A stretch of DNA of 64,000 nt from Acidobacteriota bacterium (GTDB lineage Bacteria; Acidobacteriota; Blastocatellia; Pyrinomonadales; Pyrinomonadaceae), in assembly GCA_020199775.1 (NCBI GenBank), contig JAIVJZ010000004.1, forward strand, positions 186,001 through 250,000, written 5' to 3'. This document shows, piece after piece, positions 31,384 to 40,649 of this stretch; within the stretch, counting starts at the first letter, position 1; each line of letters starts with the position of its first letter. The position numbers and the translations under genes are program-made. The notes beneath the pieces are model-generated. The model worked only from the letters and a program-made list of their open reading frames with translations, searched no databases and was not told the DNA's origin.

Positions 31384-34251
31384 ATGAGTAATACTCTGGT
31401 TGAAATCATGAAGACCGGCCAGTCCATCTGGTACGACAACATCCGGCGGGCGATGCTCGCGAGCGGCGACCTCCAGAAGAAGATCGAGGAGGATGATCTG
31501 CGCGGCGTCACCTCCAACCCGACCATTTTCGAGAAGGCCATCACCGGCTCGAACGACTACGACGAGCAACTGCGCGCGCTCGTCGAGGCCGGCAAAAGCG
31601 TCTCCGAGATTTACGAAGACCTCGTGGTCGAAGACATCGGCCGCGCGGCCGACATCCTGAAACCCGTCTACGACAAGACCGACGGCGTGGACGGCTACAT
31701 CAGTCTCGAAGTCAACCCCGGCTTCGCCTACAAGACGCAGGAGACGATTGAAGAGGCCGACCGCCTGTTCAAACGCCTCGGCCGCAAAAACGTGATGATC
31801 AAGATTCCGGCGGCGCAGGAGGGCTTGCCAGCCATCGAAGAGTCGATCTATCGCGGCATCAACGTCAACGTCACGATGATCTTCTCGATTGAGAATTACG
31901 AGCAGGTGGCCGAAGCCTTCATCCGTGGGCTCGAACGCCGCGCTGCCGAAGGCAAGCCGGTGGATCATATCGCGTCGGTGGCGAGCTTCTTCGTCTCGCG
32001 CGTGGACACGGCGATTGACACAGACCTCGAATACAAAGCGCGCCACGCCGCGACGCCCGAAGAGCGCGCCCGGCTCGAAGGTTTAATGGGGCGCGCGGCT
32101 ATCGCCAATGCCAAGCTCGCCTACGCCAAGTACAAAGAGATATTTCACGGCGCACGCTTCAGTGCGTTGAAGGCCAAAGGCGCGCAGGCGCAGCGTCAGT
32201 TGTGGGCTTCGACGGGCACGAAGAATCCGAAGTATTCGGAAGTCCTGTACGTGGACAACTTGATCGGGCCGGAGACGGTGAACACCGTGCCGCCCGCCAC
32301 CTACACGGCCATTCGCGAGAAGGGCAAGGTCGCGCTCACGCTCGAAGAGGGCTTGGACGAGTGCCGCGCGCTGGTGCGGGAACTGGGCGAGATCGGCATC
32401 GACCTGAAAGCCGTCACCGAGAAGTTGCAGAAGGACGGGCTGAGTTCATTCGTCACCTCGTTCGACACGCTGGCCGAGTCCATCGAGTCGAAGCGCGCCG
32501 CGTTCCTGTCGGGCATCAACGAAAGGTTGACGGCAACGTTGGGAAAGTATAGTGAGGCGGTCGCGGGGGCGATCAAGGAAGCGGACAAGGGCGACGTGAT
32601 GCGCCGCATCTGGCGCAAAGACGCCGCGCTCTGGAGGTCGGACGAGGCGCACCAGAAGATCATCAAGCACGCGCTCGGCTGGCTGACCGTGCCCGACATG
32701 ATGATCGGCGTCGAAGACGACCTCGTGCAGTTCGCGGATCGCATCCGCAACGTGCGCGAGTTCAAGCATGTGATGGTGTGCGGCATGGGCGGCTCGTCGC
32801 TCTGCCCGGAAGTGCTGCGGCAGACGTTCGGCAAGCAGGAGGGCTACCCCGAACTGCTCGTCCTCGACTCGACCGACCCGGACGCCTTCTCCGACATCGC
32901 CGACAAAATCGACATCACCAAATGTCTCTTCATCATCTCGTCGAAATCGGGCACGACGACCGAGCCGCTCGTCTTCTACAAATACTGGTACGATCAAGTG
33001 GGCAAGCGGAAGGAAAACCCCGGCGAATGCTTCGTCGCCGTGACAGACCCCGGCACGCTGATGGAGCAGATGGCGACGCAAGACAAGTTCAAACGCATCT
33101 TCCTCAACCCGGCCGACATCGGCGGGCGTTACTCCGCGCTCTCCTACTTCGGCATGGTTCCCGCCGCGCTGATGGGCTTAGACGTGCGGAAGTTGCTCGA
33201 CCGCGCCGAACGCGTCGTGCATGCGTGCGCGTCGGTCGTGCCCGCGGCGGAGAATCCGGGCGCGCGCCTCGGCGCGATCCTCGGCGAGTGTGCGAAGGCG
33301 GGGCGCGACAAGTTGACCATCAGCACCGATCCACGGATCACTTCGTTCGGCCTCTGGGTCGAGCAACTGCTGGCCGAGAGCACGGGCAAGGACGGGAAGG
33401 GCATCGTGCCCGTCGCGGGCGAACCGCTCGGCGCGCCTTCCGTCTACGGCGACGACCGCCTGTTCGTCCACATCAGCGTCGAGAAGATCGAGAGCGAGAC
33501 GGAGGCCAAGTTGAAGGCTCTGGAAGCGGCCGGTCATCCGGTCGTCTACCGCACGCTGACAGACCTCTATGATCTGGGCGAGGAGTTTTTCCTGTGGGAG
33601 ATCGCGACGGCGTTCGCGGGCTGGCGGCTCGGCATCAACCCCTTCGACCAGCCGAACGTGCAGGAGTCGAAGGACGCGACGAAGGAACTGCTCGAAACTT
33701 TCGCGCGCGACGGCAAGCTGCCCGAACAGGACGTGCTCGCCACCGACGGCATGCTCACCATCTACGCCGACGACGAGACGCGCGCCGCGCTTCCCAACGA
33801 ATCGGTCGGCGCGGCCATCGCCGCGCACCTCGCGCGCGCGGGCGCGGGCGACTACATCGCCATGCTCGACTACTTCGAGGAGACGCCCGAATACGAGCGG
33901 CTCGTGCAGGCGATCCGCACGCACCTGCGCGACACGACGCGCTGCGCCACGACGACCGGCTACGGGCCGCGCTTCCTGCACTCCACGGGGCAGTTGCACA
34001 AAGGCGGCTCGGCGGCGGGCGTCTTCATGCAACTCACCGCGCCCGACATCAAAGATTTACCGATACCGGGGCAGCCCTACACTTTCAGCGCTTTGAAACA
34101 GGCGCAGGCGCTCGGCGATTTTCGTTCTCTCGCTTCGCGCGGGCGACGCGCCGTCCGGGTCGATCTCGGCGCGGACGTGCAAGCCGGACTCAACCGTCTA
34201 CAGGAGTTGATCGGCCAAGCCCTTCCACGCTCCGGCGCGACGGGAGCCTAA
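31384..34251 (+). CDS. Bifunctional transaldolase / glucose-6-phosphate isomerase
   Basis: This fusion has 955 residues from ATG 31384; the ORF track starts at a GTG three bases earlier. Residues about 1-370 are transaldolase (VTSNPTIFEKAI, the Schiff-base lysine region NVMIKIPAAQEGL, VTMIFSIENY). Residues about 400-950 are phosphoglucose isomerase (VCGMGGSSLCPEVL, IISSKSGTTTEPLVFY, FGLWVEQLLAESTGKDGKG). The single chain links fructose-6-phosphate handling by transaldolase to isomerisation to glucose-6-phosphate, the substrate of Zwf downstream. Such Tal-Pgi fusions are known in Actinobacteria, Cyanobacteria and Acidobacteria-like genomes. GAAGGAG provides the ribosome binding site. Confidence 0.95.
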   Translation: MSNTLVEIMKTGQSIWYDNIRRAMLASGDLQKKIEEDDLRGVTSNPTIFEKAITGSNDYDEQLRALVEAGKSVSEIYEDLVVEDIGRAADILKPVYDKTDGVDGYISLEVNPGFAYKTQETIEEADRLFKRLGRKNVMIKIPAAQEGLPAIEESIYRGINVNVTMIFSIENYEQVAEAFIRGLERRAAEGKPVDHIASVASFFVSRVDTAIDTDLEYKARHAATPEERARLEGLMGRAAIANAKLAYAKYKEIFHGARFSALKAKGAQAQRQLWASTGTKNPKYSEVLYVDNLIGPETVNTVPPATYTAIREKGKVALTLEEGLDECRALVRELGEIGIDLKAVTEKLQKDGLSSFVTSFDTLAESIESKRAAFLSGINERLTATLGKYSEAVAGAIKEADKGDVMRRIWRKDAALWRSDEAHQKIIKHALGWLTVPDMMIGVEDDLVQFADRIRNVREFKHVMVCGMGGSSLCPEVLRQTFGKQEGYPELLVLDSTDPDAFSDIADKIDITKCLFIISSKSGTTTEPLVFYKYWYDQVGKRKENPGECFVAVTDPGTLMEQMATQDKFKRIFLNPADIGGRYSALSYFGMVPAALMGLDVRKLLDRAERVVHACASVVPAAENPGARLGAILGECAKAGRDKLTISTDPRITSFGLWVEQLLAESTGKDGKGIVPVAGEPLGAPSVYGDDRLFVHISVEKIESETEAKLKALEAAGHPVVYRTLTDLYDLGEEFFLWEIATAFAGWRLGINPFDQPNVQESKDATKELLETFARDGKLPEQDVLATDGMLTIYADDETRAALPNESVGAAIAAHLARAGAGDYIAMLDYFEETPEYERLVQAIRTHLRDTTRCATTTGYGPRFLHSTGQLHKGGSAAGVFMQLTAPDIKDLPIPGQPYTFSALKQAQALGDFRSLASRGRRAVRVDLGADVQAGLNRLQELIGQALPRSGATGA

Positions 34252-34263
34252 ACAGAAACGATG

Positions 34264-34336
34264 AAGGATGAACGCGGAACGATGAACTGACATCGGTTTT
34301 TTCCACTTCATCGTTCAGCGTTCCGCGTTCATCCTT
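34264..34336. repeat. Heptad hairpin (AACGATG type) between tal-pgi and gnd
   Basis: The left arm (34264-34286) and right arm (34307-34336) are complementary, but the right arm has exactly one extra seven-base unit. The repeat unit is AACGATG/AACGCGG. Confidence 0.85.
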
Positions 34337-34356
34337 TAATTGAGTGAGGAAATCTT

Positions 34357-35808
34357 ATGTCAACACCTGAACAGAGTAGTAAGACGGCGAAGATCGGCAT
34401 GATCGGGTTGGGCGTGATGGGCGAGAATCTGGCACGCAACATCGAGCGCAACGGGTACTCCATCGCCGTCTGGAATCGCGAGCCGAAGAAAGTTGACGAG
34501 TTTGTCGGGCAGCTGGTAGGCCATGAAGTGATCGGCGCGCACACCCCCGAAGAATTTGTGAAATCGCTCGAACGCCCGCGCAAGGCGATCCTGCTCGTCA
34601 AGGCGGGCGACCCCGTTGACTGGACGGTCAACCAGATCAAGCCTTTCCTCGAAGAGGGCGACATCATCATCGACGGCGGCAACTCTTATTTCATGGACAC
34701 CGAGCGGCGCGAGAAGTCTCTCAAGGCCGAGGGCTTCAACTTCATCGGGTCGGGCGTCTCCGGCGGCGAGAAGGGCGCGCTGTGGGGGCCGTCTCTGATG
34801 CCCGGCGGCGACCGCGCGGCTTACGAGCAGATTCGCCCGATCTGGGAAGCCATCGCGGCGAAAGTTGACGACGGCCCGTGCGTCACCTACATCGGGCCGG
34901 GCGGCGCGGGTCACTTCGTCAAGATGGTGCATAACGGCATCGAGTACGGCGACATGCAACTCATCGCCGAAGCCTACGATTTGATGCGCACCGTTCTCGG
35001 CATGTCGGCCACGGAGATGGCCGACGTGTTCGACGAGTGGAACCGGGGCGACCTCGAATCGTTCCTCATCGAAATCACGGCGCAGATTTTGCGCGTGAAG
35101 GATGAGGAGACCGGCCAGCCCCTCGTCGATCTCGTGCTCGACAAGGCGGGGCAGAAGGGCACGGGCAAGTGGACTTCCGACATCGCGCTCGACCTCGGCA
35201 TCGTCACCCCGACGATTGACGCGGCCGTGGACACGCGCAATTTGTCGTCGCGCAAAGAGGAACGCGTCGAGGCGTCGAAGCAGATCAAGGGGCCGGAGCG
35301 CGCCGCGTTCTCAGGCGACCGCCGCGAGATGATTCAGGCCATCCACGACGCGCTCTACGCTTCGAAGATTTGCTCCTACGCGCAGGGCATGAACCTCATC
35401 CGCGCCGGATCAAACGCCTACCAGTGGAACATAGACCTCGGCGAGTGCGCCCGCATCTGGAAAGGCGGCTGCATCATCCGCGCCCAGTTCCTCGACAAGA
35501 TCAAGGGGGCTTACCAAAGCCGCGCCGACTTGCCGAACCTGCTGCTCGACCCCGACTTCAACGCGTTCGTCGAACAGTCGCAGCCCAACTGGCGTCGGGC
35601 GGTCTCGACCGCCATCCAGAGCGGCGTCGCCGTGCCGGGCATGTCCGCCAGCATCGGCTACTTCGACACCTATCGCACCGCCAACCTGCCGCTCAACCTG
35701 ACGCAGGCGCAACGCGACTTCTTCGGCTCGCACACCTACGAGCGAACCGACAGACCCGGCCAACCCGCCGTCCACACGGAATGGGAAGAGATGCTCAAGA
35801 AAGGATGA
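34357..35808 (+). CDS. gnd: 6-phosphogluconate dehydrogenase, decarboxylating
   Basis: This 483-residue enzyme oxidises 6-phosphogluconate to ribulose-5-phosphate, CO2 and NADPH. The Rossmann motif IGLGVMGENLARNI with NREPKK follows near the N-terminus. The substrate-binding SGVSGGEKGALWGPSLMPGG and the catalytic Lys in GGAGHFVKMVHNGIEYGDMQ are present, then the all-helical domain with GTGKWTSDIALDLG and a normal C-terminal dimer tail. It is third in the sugar block, between tal-pgi and zwf, with heptad hairpins on both sides. The stop codon falls at the first repeat unit of the downstream hairpin. Confidence 0.96.
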   Translation: MSTPEQSSKTAKIGMIGLGVMGENLARNIERNGYSIAVWNREPKKVDEFVGQLVGHEVIGAHTPEEFVKSLERPRKAILLVKAGDPVDWTVNQIKPFLEEGDIIIDGGNSYFMDTERREKSLKAEGFNFIGSGVSGGEKGALWGPSLMPGGDRAAYEQIRPIWEAIAAKVDDGPCVTYIGPGGAGHFVKMVHNGIEYGDMQLIAEAYDLMRTVLGMSATEMADVFDEWNRGDLESFLIEITAQILRVKDEETGQPLVDLVLDKAGQKGTGKWTSDIALDLGIVTPTIDAAVDTRNLSSRKEERVEASKQIKGPERAAFSGDRREMIQAIHDALYASKICSYAQGMNLIRAGSNAYQWNIDLGECARIWKGGCIIRAQFLDKIKGAYQSRADLPNLLLDPDFNAFVEQSQPNWRRAVSTAIQSGVAVPGMSASIGYFDTYRTANLPLNLTQAQRDFFGSHTYERTDRPGQPAVHTEWEEMLKKG

Positions 35809-35889
35809 ACGATGAACGCGGAACGATGAACGATGAACTGAAAACAAGTTGTCTTGAGTTCATCGTTCATCGTTCCGCATTCATCGTTA
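35801..35889. repeat. Heptad hairpin (AACGATG type) between gnd and zwf
   Basis: Arms at about 35808-35839 and 35857-35888 pair over some 31 bases with one mismatch, around a loop of about 17 bases. It uses the same unit as the hairpin before gnd. The gnd stop lies in its first unit. Confidence 0.85.
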
Positions 35890-35896
35890 TTTTGTT

Positions 35897-37447
35897 ATGT
35901 CTGCAACAGTCATGGAAAACCCGCTGCGCGCGGGCGTGCGCCTTGAACGGACGGCCGAGCCGTGCGTGGTCGTCATCTTCGGCGCGACCGGCGATCTGAC
36001 GAAGCGCAAACTCGTGCCCGCGCTCTATCGTCTCGTGCAGGAGCGGCTCGTGCCCGCCGAGTTCGCCATCGTCGGAGCGGCGCGCACGGAGTTGAGCAGC
36101 GAAGAGTTTCGCGCCAACATGAAAGAGGCGGTCGCGCAGTTTTCCGAGGCCAAGACGGTGGACGAAGAGGTGTGGGAATCCTTCGCGCAAGGTTTGCACT
36201 ACCTGAAAGTCGATATCGGCACGAGCGCGGACTACGTGAATCTCGTCGCGAAACTCGACCAGATCGACCGGGAGCGGGGCACGCAGGGCAACCGGGTGTT
36301 TTACCTCTCCACCGCGCCCACGCTCTACGCCGAAGCCGTCCGGCAACTCGGGCAATCGGGCTTGGCGAAGCCGAAAGAGGGGCAGAAGGGCTGGGTGCGC
36401 GTCATCATCGAGAAGCCTTTCGGCTCAGACCTCGCCAGCGCGCAAGCCCTCAACCGCGACATCCATCAACATCTCGACGAGTCGCAGATTTATCGCATCG
36501 ATCACTATCTCGGCAAAGAGACGGTGCAAAACCTGCTCGTCTTCCGCTTCGCCAACGGCATCTACGAGCCGCTCTGGAATCGCCAGTACATCGACCACGT
36601 CCAGATCACGAACGCCGAGACGGTGGGCGTCGAGGGGCGCGGCGGTTACTACGAGAAGGCGGGCGTGGTGCGCGACATGTTGCAGAACCACGTCTTTCAG
36701 GTGCTCTCGCTCGTCGCGATGGAGCCGCCCGCGAGCCTCAACTCCGAATCGGTGCGCGACGAGAAGATCAAGGCGATGACCGCCGTGCGCCCGTTCACGC
36801 CGGAGCGCATCCGTGCGGAGTGCGTGCGCGGCCAGTACGGCGCGGGGTCGATTAACGGCAAGCAGGTTCCCGGCTACCGCGAAGAAGAGGGCGTCGCGCC
36901 CGATTCGGCAACCGAGACCTTCGCCATGCTCACGATGTATTTCGACAACTGGCGTTGGTCGGGCGTGCCCTTCTACATCCGTTCGGGCAAGCGTCTGGCG
37001 AAGCGCGTCACCGAGATCGCGATCCAGTTCAAAGACGCTCCGCACAAACTCTTCGGCTCCGAGATGATGGAGCAGATGACGCCGAACCAACTCATCATCC
37101 GCGTCCAGCCCGACGAGGGCATCACGATGCGCGTCGCGGCCAAAGTGCCCGGACAGGTCACGCGCATCCGCGACGTGAACATGGACTTCCGCTACGGCGC
37201 GTCCTTCGGCGTCCAACTCGCAGAAGCCTACGAGCGGCTCCTGCTCGATTGCATCCTCGGCGATCCGACGCTGTACGCGCGCACCGACATGACCGAGCGC
37301 GGTTGGGAGATCGTCATGCCCATCCTCGAAGAGTGGGCGTCCACGAAGGCGGAAGCCCCGTTCCCCAACTACGAAGCCGGGACGTGGGGGCCGCAGGCCA
37401 CGCACGATCTCCTGGAGCAAGCCGGACGCCGCTGGCGCAGACCGTAA
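35897..37447 (+). CDS. zwf: Glucose-6-phosphate 1-dehydrogenase
   Basis: This 516-residue enzyme catalyses the first step of the oxidative pentose phosphate pathway, making NADPH and 6-phosphogluconolactone. The nucleotide motif IFGATGDLTKRKLVPALYRL lies near residue 30. VIIEKPFGSDL and the active-site RIDHYLGKE are intact, and the C-terminal domain has RSGKRLAKRVTEI. The ATG at 35897 is within eight bases of the hairpin, so the 5' leader or ribosome access may be shaped by it. It is directly followed by its assembly factor gene opcA. Confidence 0.96.
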   Translation: MSATVMENPLRAGVRLERTAEPCVVVIFGATGDLTKRKLVPALYRLVQERLVPAEFAIVGAARTELSSEEFRANMKEAVAQFSEAKTVDEEVWESFAQGLHYLKVDIGTSADYVNLVAKLDQIDRERGTQGNRVFYLSTAPTLYAEAVRQLGQSGLAKPKEGQKGWVRVIIEKPFGSDLASAQALNRDIHQHLDESQIYRIDHYLGKETVQNLLVFRFANGIYEPLWNRQYIDHVQITNAETVGVEGRGGYYEKAGVVRDMLQNHVFQVLSLVAMEPPASLNSESVRDEKIKAMTAVRPFTPERIRAECVRGQYGAGSINGKQVPGYREEEGVAPDSATETFAMLTMYFDNWRWSGVPFYIRSGKRLAKRVTEIAIQFKDAPHKLFGSEMMEQMTPNQLIIRVQPDEGITMRVAAKVPGQVTRIRDVNMDFRYGASFGVQLAEAYERLLLDCILGDPTLYARTDMTERGWEIVMPILEEWASTKAEAPFPNYEAGTWGPQATHDLLEQAGRRWRRP

Positions 37448-37452
37448 AGGCA

Positions 37453-37531
37453 GTGAATCGTGAATCGTGAATCGTAAATAGTTAAAACCAGCTTCTTATC
37501 TATTCACGATTTACGATTCACGATTCACGAA
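37453..37531. repeat. Heptad hairpin (GTGAATC type) between zwf and opcA
   Basis: Tandem GTGAATC copies at 37453-37481 face complementary copies at 37500-37531, with an 18-base loop. The unit differs from those at the gnd hairpins. Confidence 0.85.
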
Positions 37532-37540
37532 TTTCAAATT

Positions 37541-38695
37541 ATGAGTTCAGAAATTCAACCGAGTGCCGCCGCGAACGCGCCGCAGGGAATTGACGTGGGG
37601 CGTCTGGAAAAAGAGTTGGCGGCCAACTGGCGAAACGCCGGGGACGGGGCGGAGTCGAGCGTGACGCGCGTGTGCGTGTTGAACCTGATCATCTACGCCG
37701 CGCCCGGAGAGGATCGCGCGAAGATGGACGAGTTGCTCGACGTGGTGACGGAGCACGCGCCGGGTCGCACGCTCGTGCTCATCGCAGATCGCGGTGCGGC
37801 GGAGGCAAGGCTTGAGGCCCACGTCTCCACCCGCTGCCAGACAGCGAGCAGGGGCGCGGCGAAACAGGTGTGCGGCGAACAGGTGACGATTGAGGCGGGC
37901 GGCGCGGCGGTTGACACGGCGGCGAGCGCGATTGAGCCTCTGGTCGTGCCGGACGTGCCGGTCTTCCTCTGGTGGAAGGACATCCCGCACGAGGAAGATA
38001 AGCTGTTCAACCGTCTCGTCGAATTGTCGGATCGCGTCGTCATCGATTCGCTCGTGTTCGACCGCCCGCACGAAGACCTGAAGCGGCTGGCGCAGATCAT
38101 CGGCGCGCGACGGCAGTACATGCTGGCGAGCGACTTGAACTGGGGGCGTCTGACCTCGTGGCGCAATTTGATCGCGAGCTTCTGGGATGTGGCCGACTAC
38201 CGCCCGCACCTCGACGCGATTGACGAGGTGCTCGTCGAATACGATCCGCCCGACGTGGCGTCCGGCCAGATCGCCGCGCACGCCCTGTTGCTCGTCGGTT
38301 GGCTGGCGGCGGAGTTGAAGTGGCAACCGACGGGCGATTTCGTGCGGGAAGAAAACAACTCGCGCTGGGTGTTGCTGTCGGGCGAGCGGAAGATCAACGT
38401 CGAGTTTCGCCCGGCGGCCGACCGGCAGGGCTGCGACGGCCTGATCGCCACGCTCACGCTCAAGACGAGCGCGACGGGCGCGGAGTTTTACGTCGGGATA
38501 AACGAAGGATGGACAAAGCTTGAAACCTCGGCCAGGATCGGCGACGCACGCGCCGTCGGGCGCGTCGTCTCTTACGAGGCGAAGTCCGAGGGCGAGCGGC
38601 TCAGCCGCGAACTCAGCATGCTCTCGCGCGATGAAGTTTACGAGCGGGCGGTCGCATCCGTCGGGCAGTTGATCGAAGCCTTACAGAAAAGTTAG
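37541..38695 (+). CDS. opcA: Glucose-6-phosphate dehydrogenase assembly protein OpcA
   Basis: This 384-residue protein is of the OpcA family, which in cyanobacteria and actinobacteria binds G6PD and promotes its active oligomer, often under redox control. It has the family's Rossmann-like half (VLNLIIYAAPGEDRAKMDELL, VPDVPVFLWWKDIPHEEDKLFNRL, VIDSLVFDRPHEDLKRL) and a C-terminal beta half. The position directly after zwf supports the role. Cysteines are few (for example CVLNL, RCQTASRG, QVCGEQ), so any thioredoxin regulation is uncertain. Confidence 0.92.
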   Translation: MSSEIQPSAAANAPQGIDVGRLEKELAANWRNAGDGAESSVTRVCVLNLIIYAAPGEDRAKMDELLDVVTEHAPGRTLVLIADRGAAEARLEAHVSTRCQTASRGAAKQVCGEQVTIEAGGAAVDTAASAIEPLVVPDVPVFLWWKDIPHEEDKLFNRLVELSDRVVIDSLVFDRPHEDLKRLAQIIGARRQYMLASDLNWGRLTSWRNLIASFWDVADYRPHLDAIDEVLVEYDPPDVASGQIAAHALLLVGWLAAELKWQPTGDFVREENNSRWVLLSGERKINVEFRPAADRQGCDGLIATLTLKTSATGAEFYVGINEGWTKLETSARIGDARAVGRVVSYEAKSEGERLSRELSMLSRDEVYERAVASVGQLIEALQKS

Positions 38696-38725
38696 TCGAA
38701 TCTGAAATAAATAGTTTCCAAAGAT

Positions 38726-39703
38726 ATGATACTGGCCGGAGACATCGGGGGGACGAAAACGAACGTCGCCATCTTTGAGCAGGAAAAACTCGGTAAGCCG
38801 CTCGCGCAACGGAGTTTTCCGAGCGGCAAGTACGACTCGCTCGAATCCATCATCTCGGAATTCGTCGCCGAGCATCAACCGCAATTGACGCACGCCTGCT
38901 TCGGCATCGCCGGGCCGGTCAAGGACGGGCAGGTCAAGACGCCTAATCTCAAGTGGGATGTCAACGGGCAGGCTCTCGCCCGGACGCTCAACCTCGAACG
39001 CGTCGGCCTGATCAACGATCTCGAAGCGACGGCCTACGGCATCGAGGGCTTGGGCGCGGCGCAACTGCACGTGCTCAACGAAGGTCAGGCGGAGAGCGGC
39101 GGACACCGCGCGCTCATCGCCGCCGGGACGGGGCTCGGCATGGCCGGGCTGTTCCACGACGGCCGGCGCTATCGCCCCATCGCCTCCGAAGGCGGCCACA
39201 TCGATTACGCCCCGCGCACGGCCATCGAACACGAACTGCTGAATTACCTGCGCGGCAAAATCGGCGGGCGCGTCAGCTACGAACGCGTGCTCTCCGGGCC
39301 GGGGCTGTTCAACGTCTACAGTTTCCTGCGCGATCACAAGTACGGCGAAGAACCCGACTGGCTGGCCGAAGAGATCAAATCGGGCGACAATTCGGCCGCC
39401 GTCTCGCAGGCCGGACTGGCGGAGAAGTCCGAACTGGCCGTCAAAGCCCTCAACCTTTTCACGGACATCTACGGCGCGATGGCGGGCAACCTCGCTTTGA
39501 TCCTGAAAGCGACGGGCGGCGTCTACGTCGGCGGCGGCATCGCGCCGAAGCTCATCGAGAAATTGAAAGACGGCACGTTCATGCGGGCGTTCACGGACAA
39601 GGGCCGCATGTCCGCGCTCGTCTCCAACATCCCCGTGCACGTCATCCTCGACGACAAGACCGCGCTCTACGGCGCGGCGCGCTGCGCCCTCGAACAGTCT
39701 TAA
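38726..39703 (+). CDS. glk: Glucokinase
   Basis: This 325-residue ROK-independent glucokinase (PF02685) phosphorylates glucose with ATP to give glucose-6-phosphate for Zwf. The phosphate-binding DIGGTKTNVAIF at the N-terminus, GIAGPVKDGQVKTPNLKW, INDLEATAYGI with the catalytic Asp, and ATGGVYVGGGIAPK near the end are all present. It lies 30 bases after opcA and 27 bases before pgl with no hairpin between, so opcA-glk-pgl are likely one transcript. Confidence 0.94.
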   Translation: MILAGDIGGTKTNVAIFEQEKLGKPLAQRSFPSGKYDSLESIISEFVAEHQPQLTHACFGIAGPVKDGQVKTPNLKWDVNGQALARTLNLERVGLINDLEATAYGIEGLGAAQLHVLNEGQAESGGHRALIAAGTGLGMAGLFHDGRRYRPIASEGGHIDYAPRTAIEHELLNYLRGKIGGRVSYERVLSGPGLFNVYSFLRDHKYGEEPDWLAEEIKSGDNSAAVSQAGLAEKSELAVKALNLFTDIYGAMAGNLALILKATGGVYVGGGIAPKLIEKLKDGTFMRAFTDKGRMSALVSNIPVHVILDDKTALYGAARCALEQS

Positions 39704-39730
39704 ACCCGACTTTCAGAACTTCATAACCTT

Positions 39731-40498
39731 ATGCCAGCCGACGACCGTGCGACTCCGGCTATTCAAATCTTCGCGGACGCGAATGAAGTGGCGCGCGCAG
39801 CCGCCCTCCGCTTCGTCGAACTAGGCCGCGCATCCGTCGAGGCGCGCGGGCGTTTCAGCGTCGCCCTCGCCGGAGGCTCGACGCCGAAGCGCGTCTACGA
39901 ACTGCTCGCGGGCGAAGATTTCGGCGCGGGGCTCGACTGGTCGAACGTCCACGTCTTTTTCGGCGACGAGCGGTGCGTCCCGCCCGACGACGCCGACAGC
40001 AATTACCGCATGGCGAACGAGGCTCTGCTGTCCCGCGTCGCGCTGCCGGAAGAGAACGTTCACCGCATGCGCGGCGAGGGCGACGCGGTCGCCAACGCGC
40101 GCCTCTACGAAGACGAACTGCGCGGCTTCTTCGGCGAGGGCGCGGCGTGGCCTGATCTCGACCTCGTCATGCTCGGCATGGGCGACGACGGCCATACCGC
40201 GTCGCTCTTTCCCGGCACGCACGCGCTCGACGCGCGGGCGGCCTGGGTCACGGCCAACTGGGTCGAAAAGTTCGACACCTATCGCGTCACCCTGACCGCG
40301 CCCGCCATCAGCCACGCGCGCCATATCATGTTCATCGTCACGGGCGCGGGTAAGGCCGAGCGTTTGCAGGAAGTCATCCACGGCGCGCACGACCCGCACC
40401 GCCTCCCTTCGCAACTCATCCGCCCGCCCGCGGGCGCGCTCGCGTGGTTTCTCGACGAAGCCGCCGCGGCGAAACTCTCAGGAAAGGATGAGGGATGA
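39731..40498 (+). CDS. pgl: 6-phosphogluconolactonase
   Basis: This 255-residue NagB/Pgl-fold enzyme hydrolyses 6-phosphogluconolactone to 6-phosphogluconate, between the Zwf and Gnd steps. The phosphate-binding ALAGGSTPKRVYELL, the VFFGDERCVPPDDADSNYRMA signature and LGMGDDGHTASLFPG are characteristic of DevB/SOL-type lactonases. The C-terminus (AKLSGKDEG) runs into the GGATGA-type heptad repeat, which supplies the last codons and stop. It completes the oxidative branch in this block. Confidence 0.95.
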   Translation: MPADDRATPAIQIFADANEVARAAALRFVELGRASVEARGRFSVALAGGSTPKRVYELLAGEDFGAGLDWSNVHVFFGDERCVPPDDADSNYRMANEALLSRVALPEENVHRMRGEGDAVANARLYEDELRGFFGEGAAWPDLDLVMLGMGDDGHTASLFPGTHALDARAAWVTANWVEKFDTYRVTLTAPAISHARHIMFIVTGAGKAERLQEVIHGAHDPHRLPSQLIRPPAGALAWFLDEAAAAKLSGKDEG

Positions 40499-40641
40499 AG
40501 AAGAAACGATGAACGCGGAACGATGAACGATGAAGTGAAAAGATTGATTCATTGATTCATCGGTTCATTGAATCAATGAAGAAATGGATCAATGAGTCAA
40601 TATTTCTTCAGTTCATCGTTCATCGTTCATCGTTCATCCTT
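40483..40641. repeat. Nested heptad hairpins between pgl and rpiB
   Basis: An outer pair of AACGATG-type copies (40483-40540 with 40607-40641) encloses an inner ATTGATTC/AATCAATG palindromic tract (40543-40604). The left end encodes the end of pgl. The right end abuts the rpiB start, with a short T-run between. Confidence 0.8.
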
Positions 40642-40649
40642 ATTTTTTT

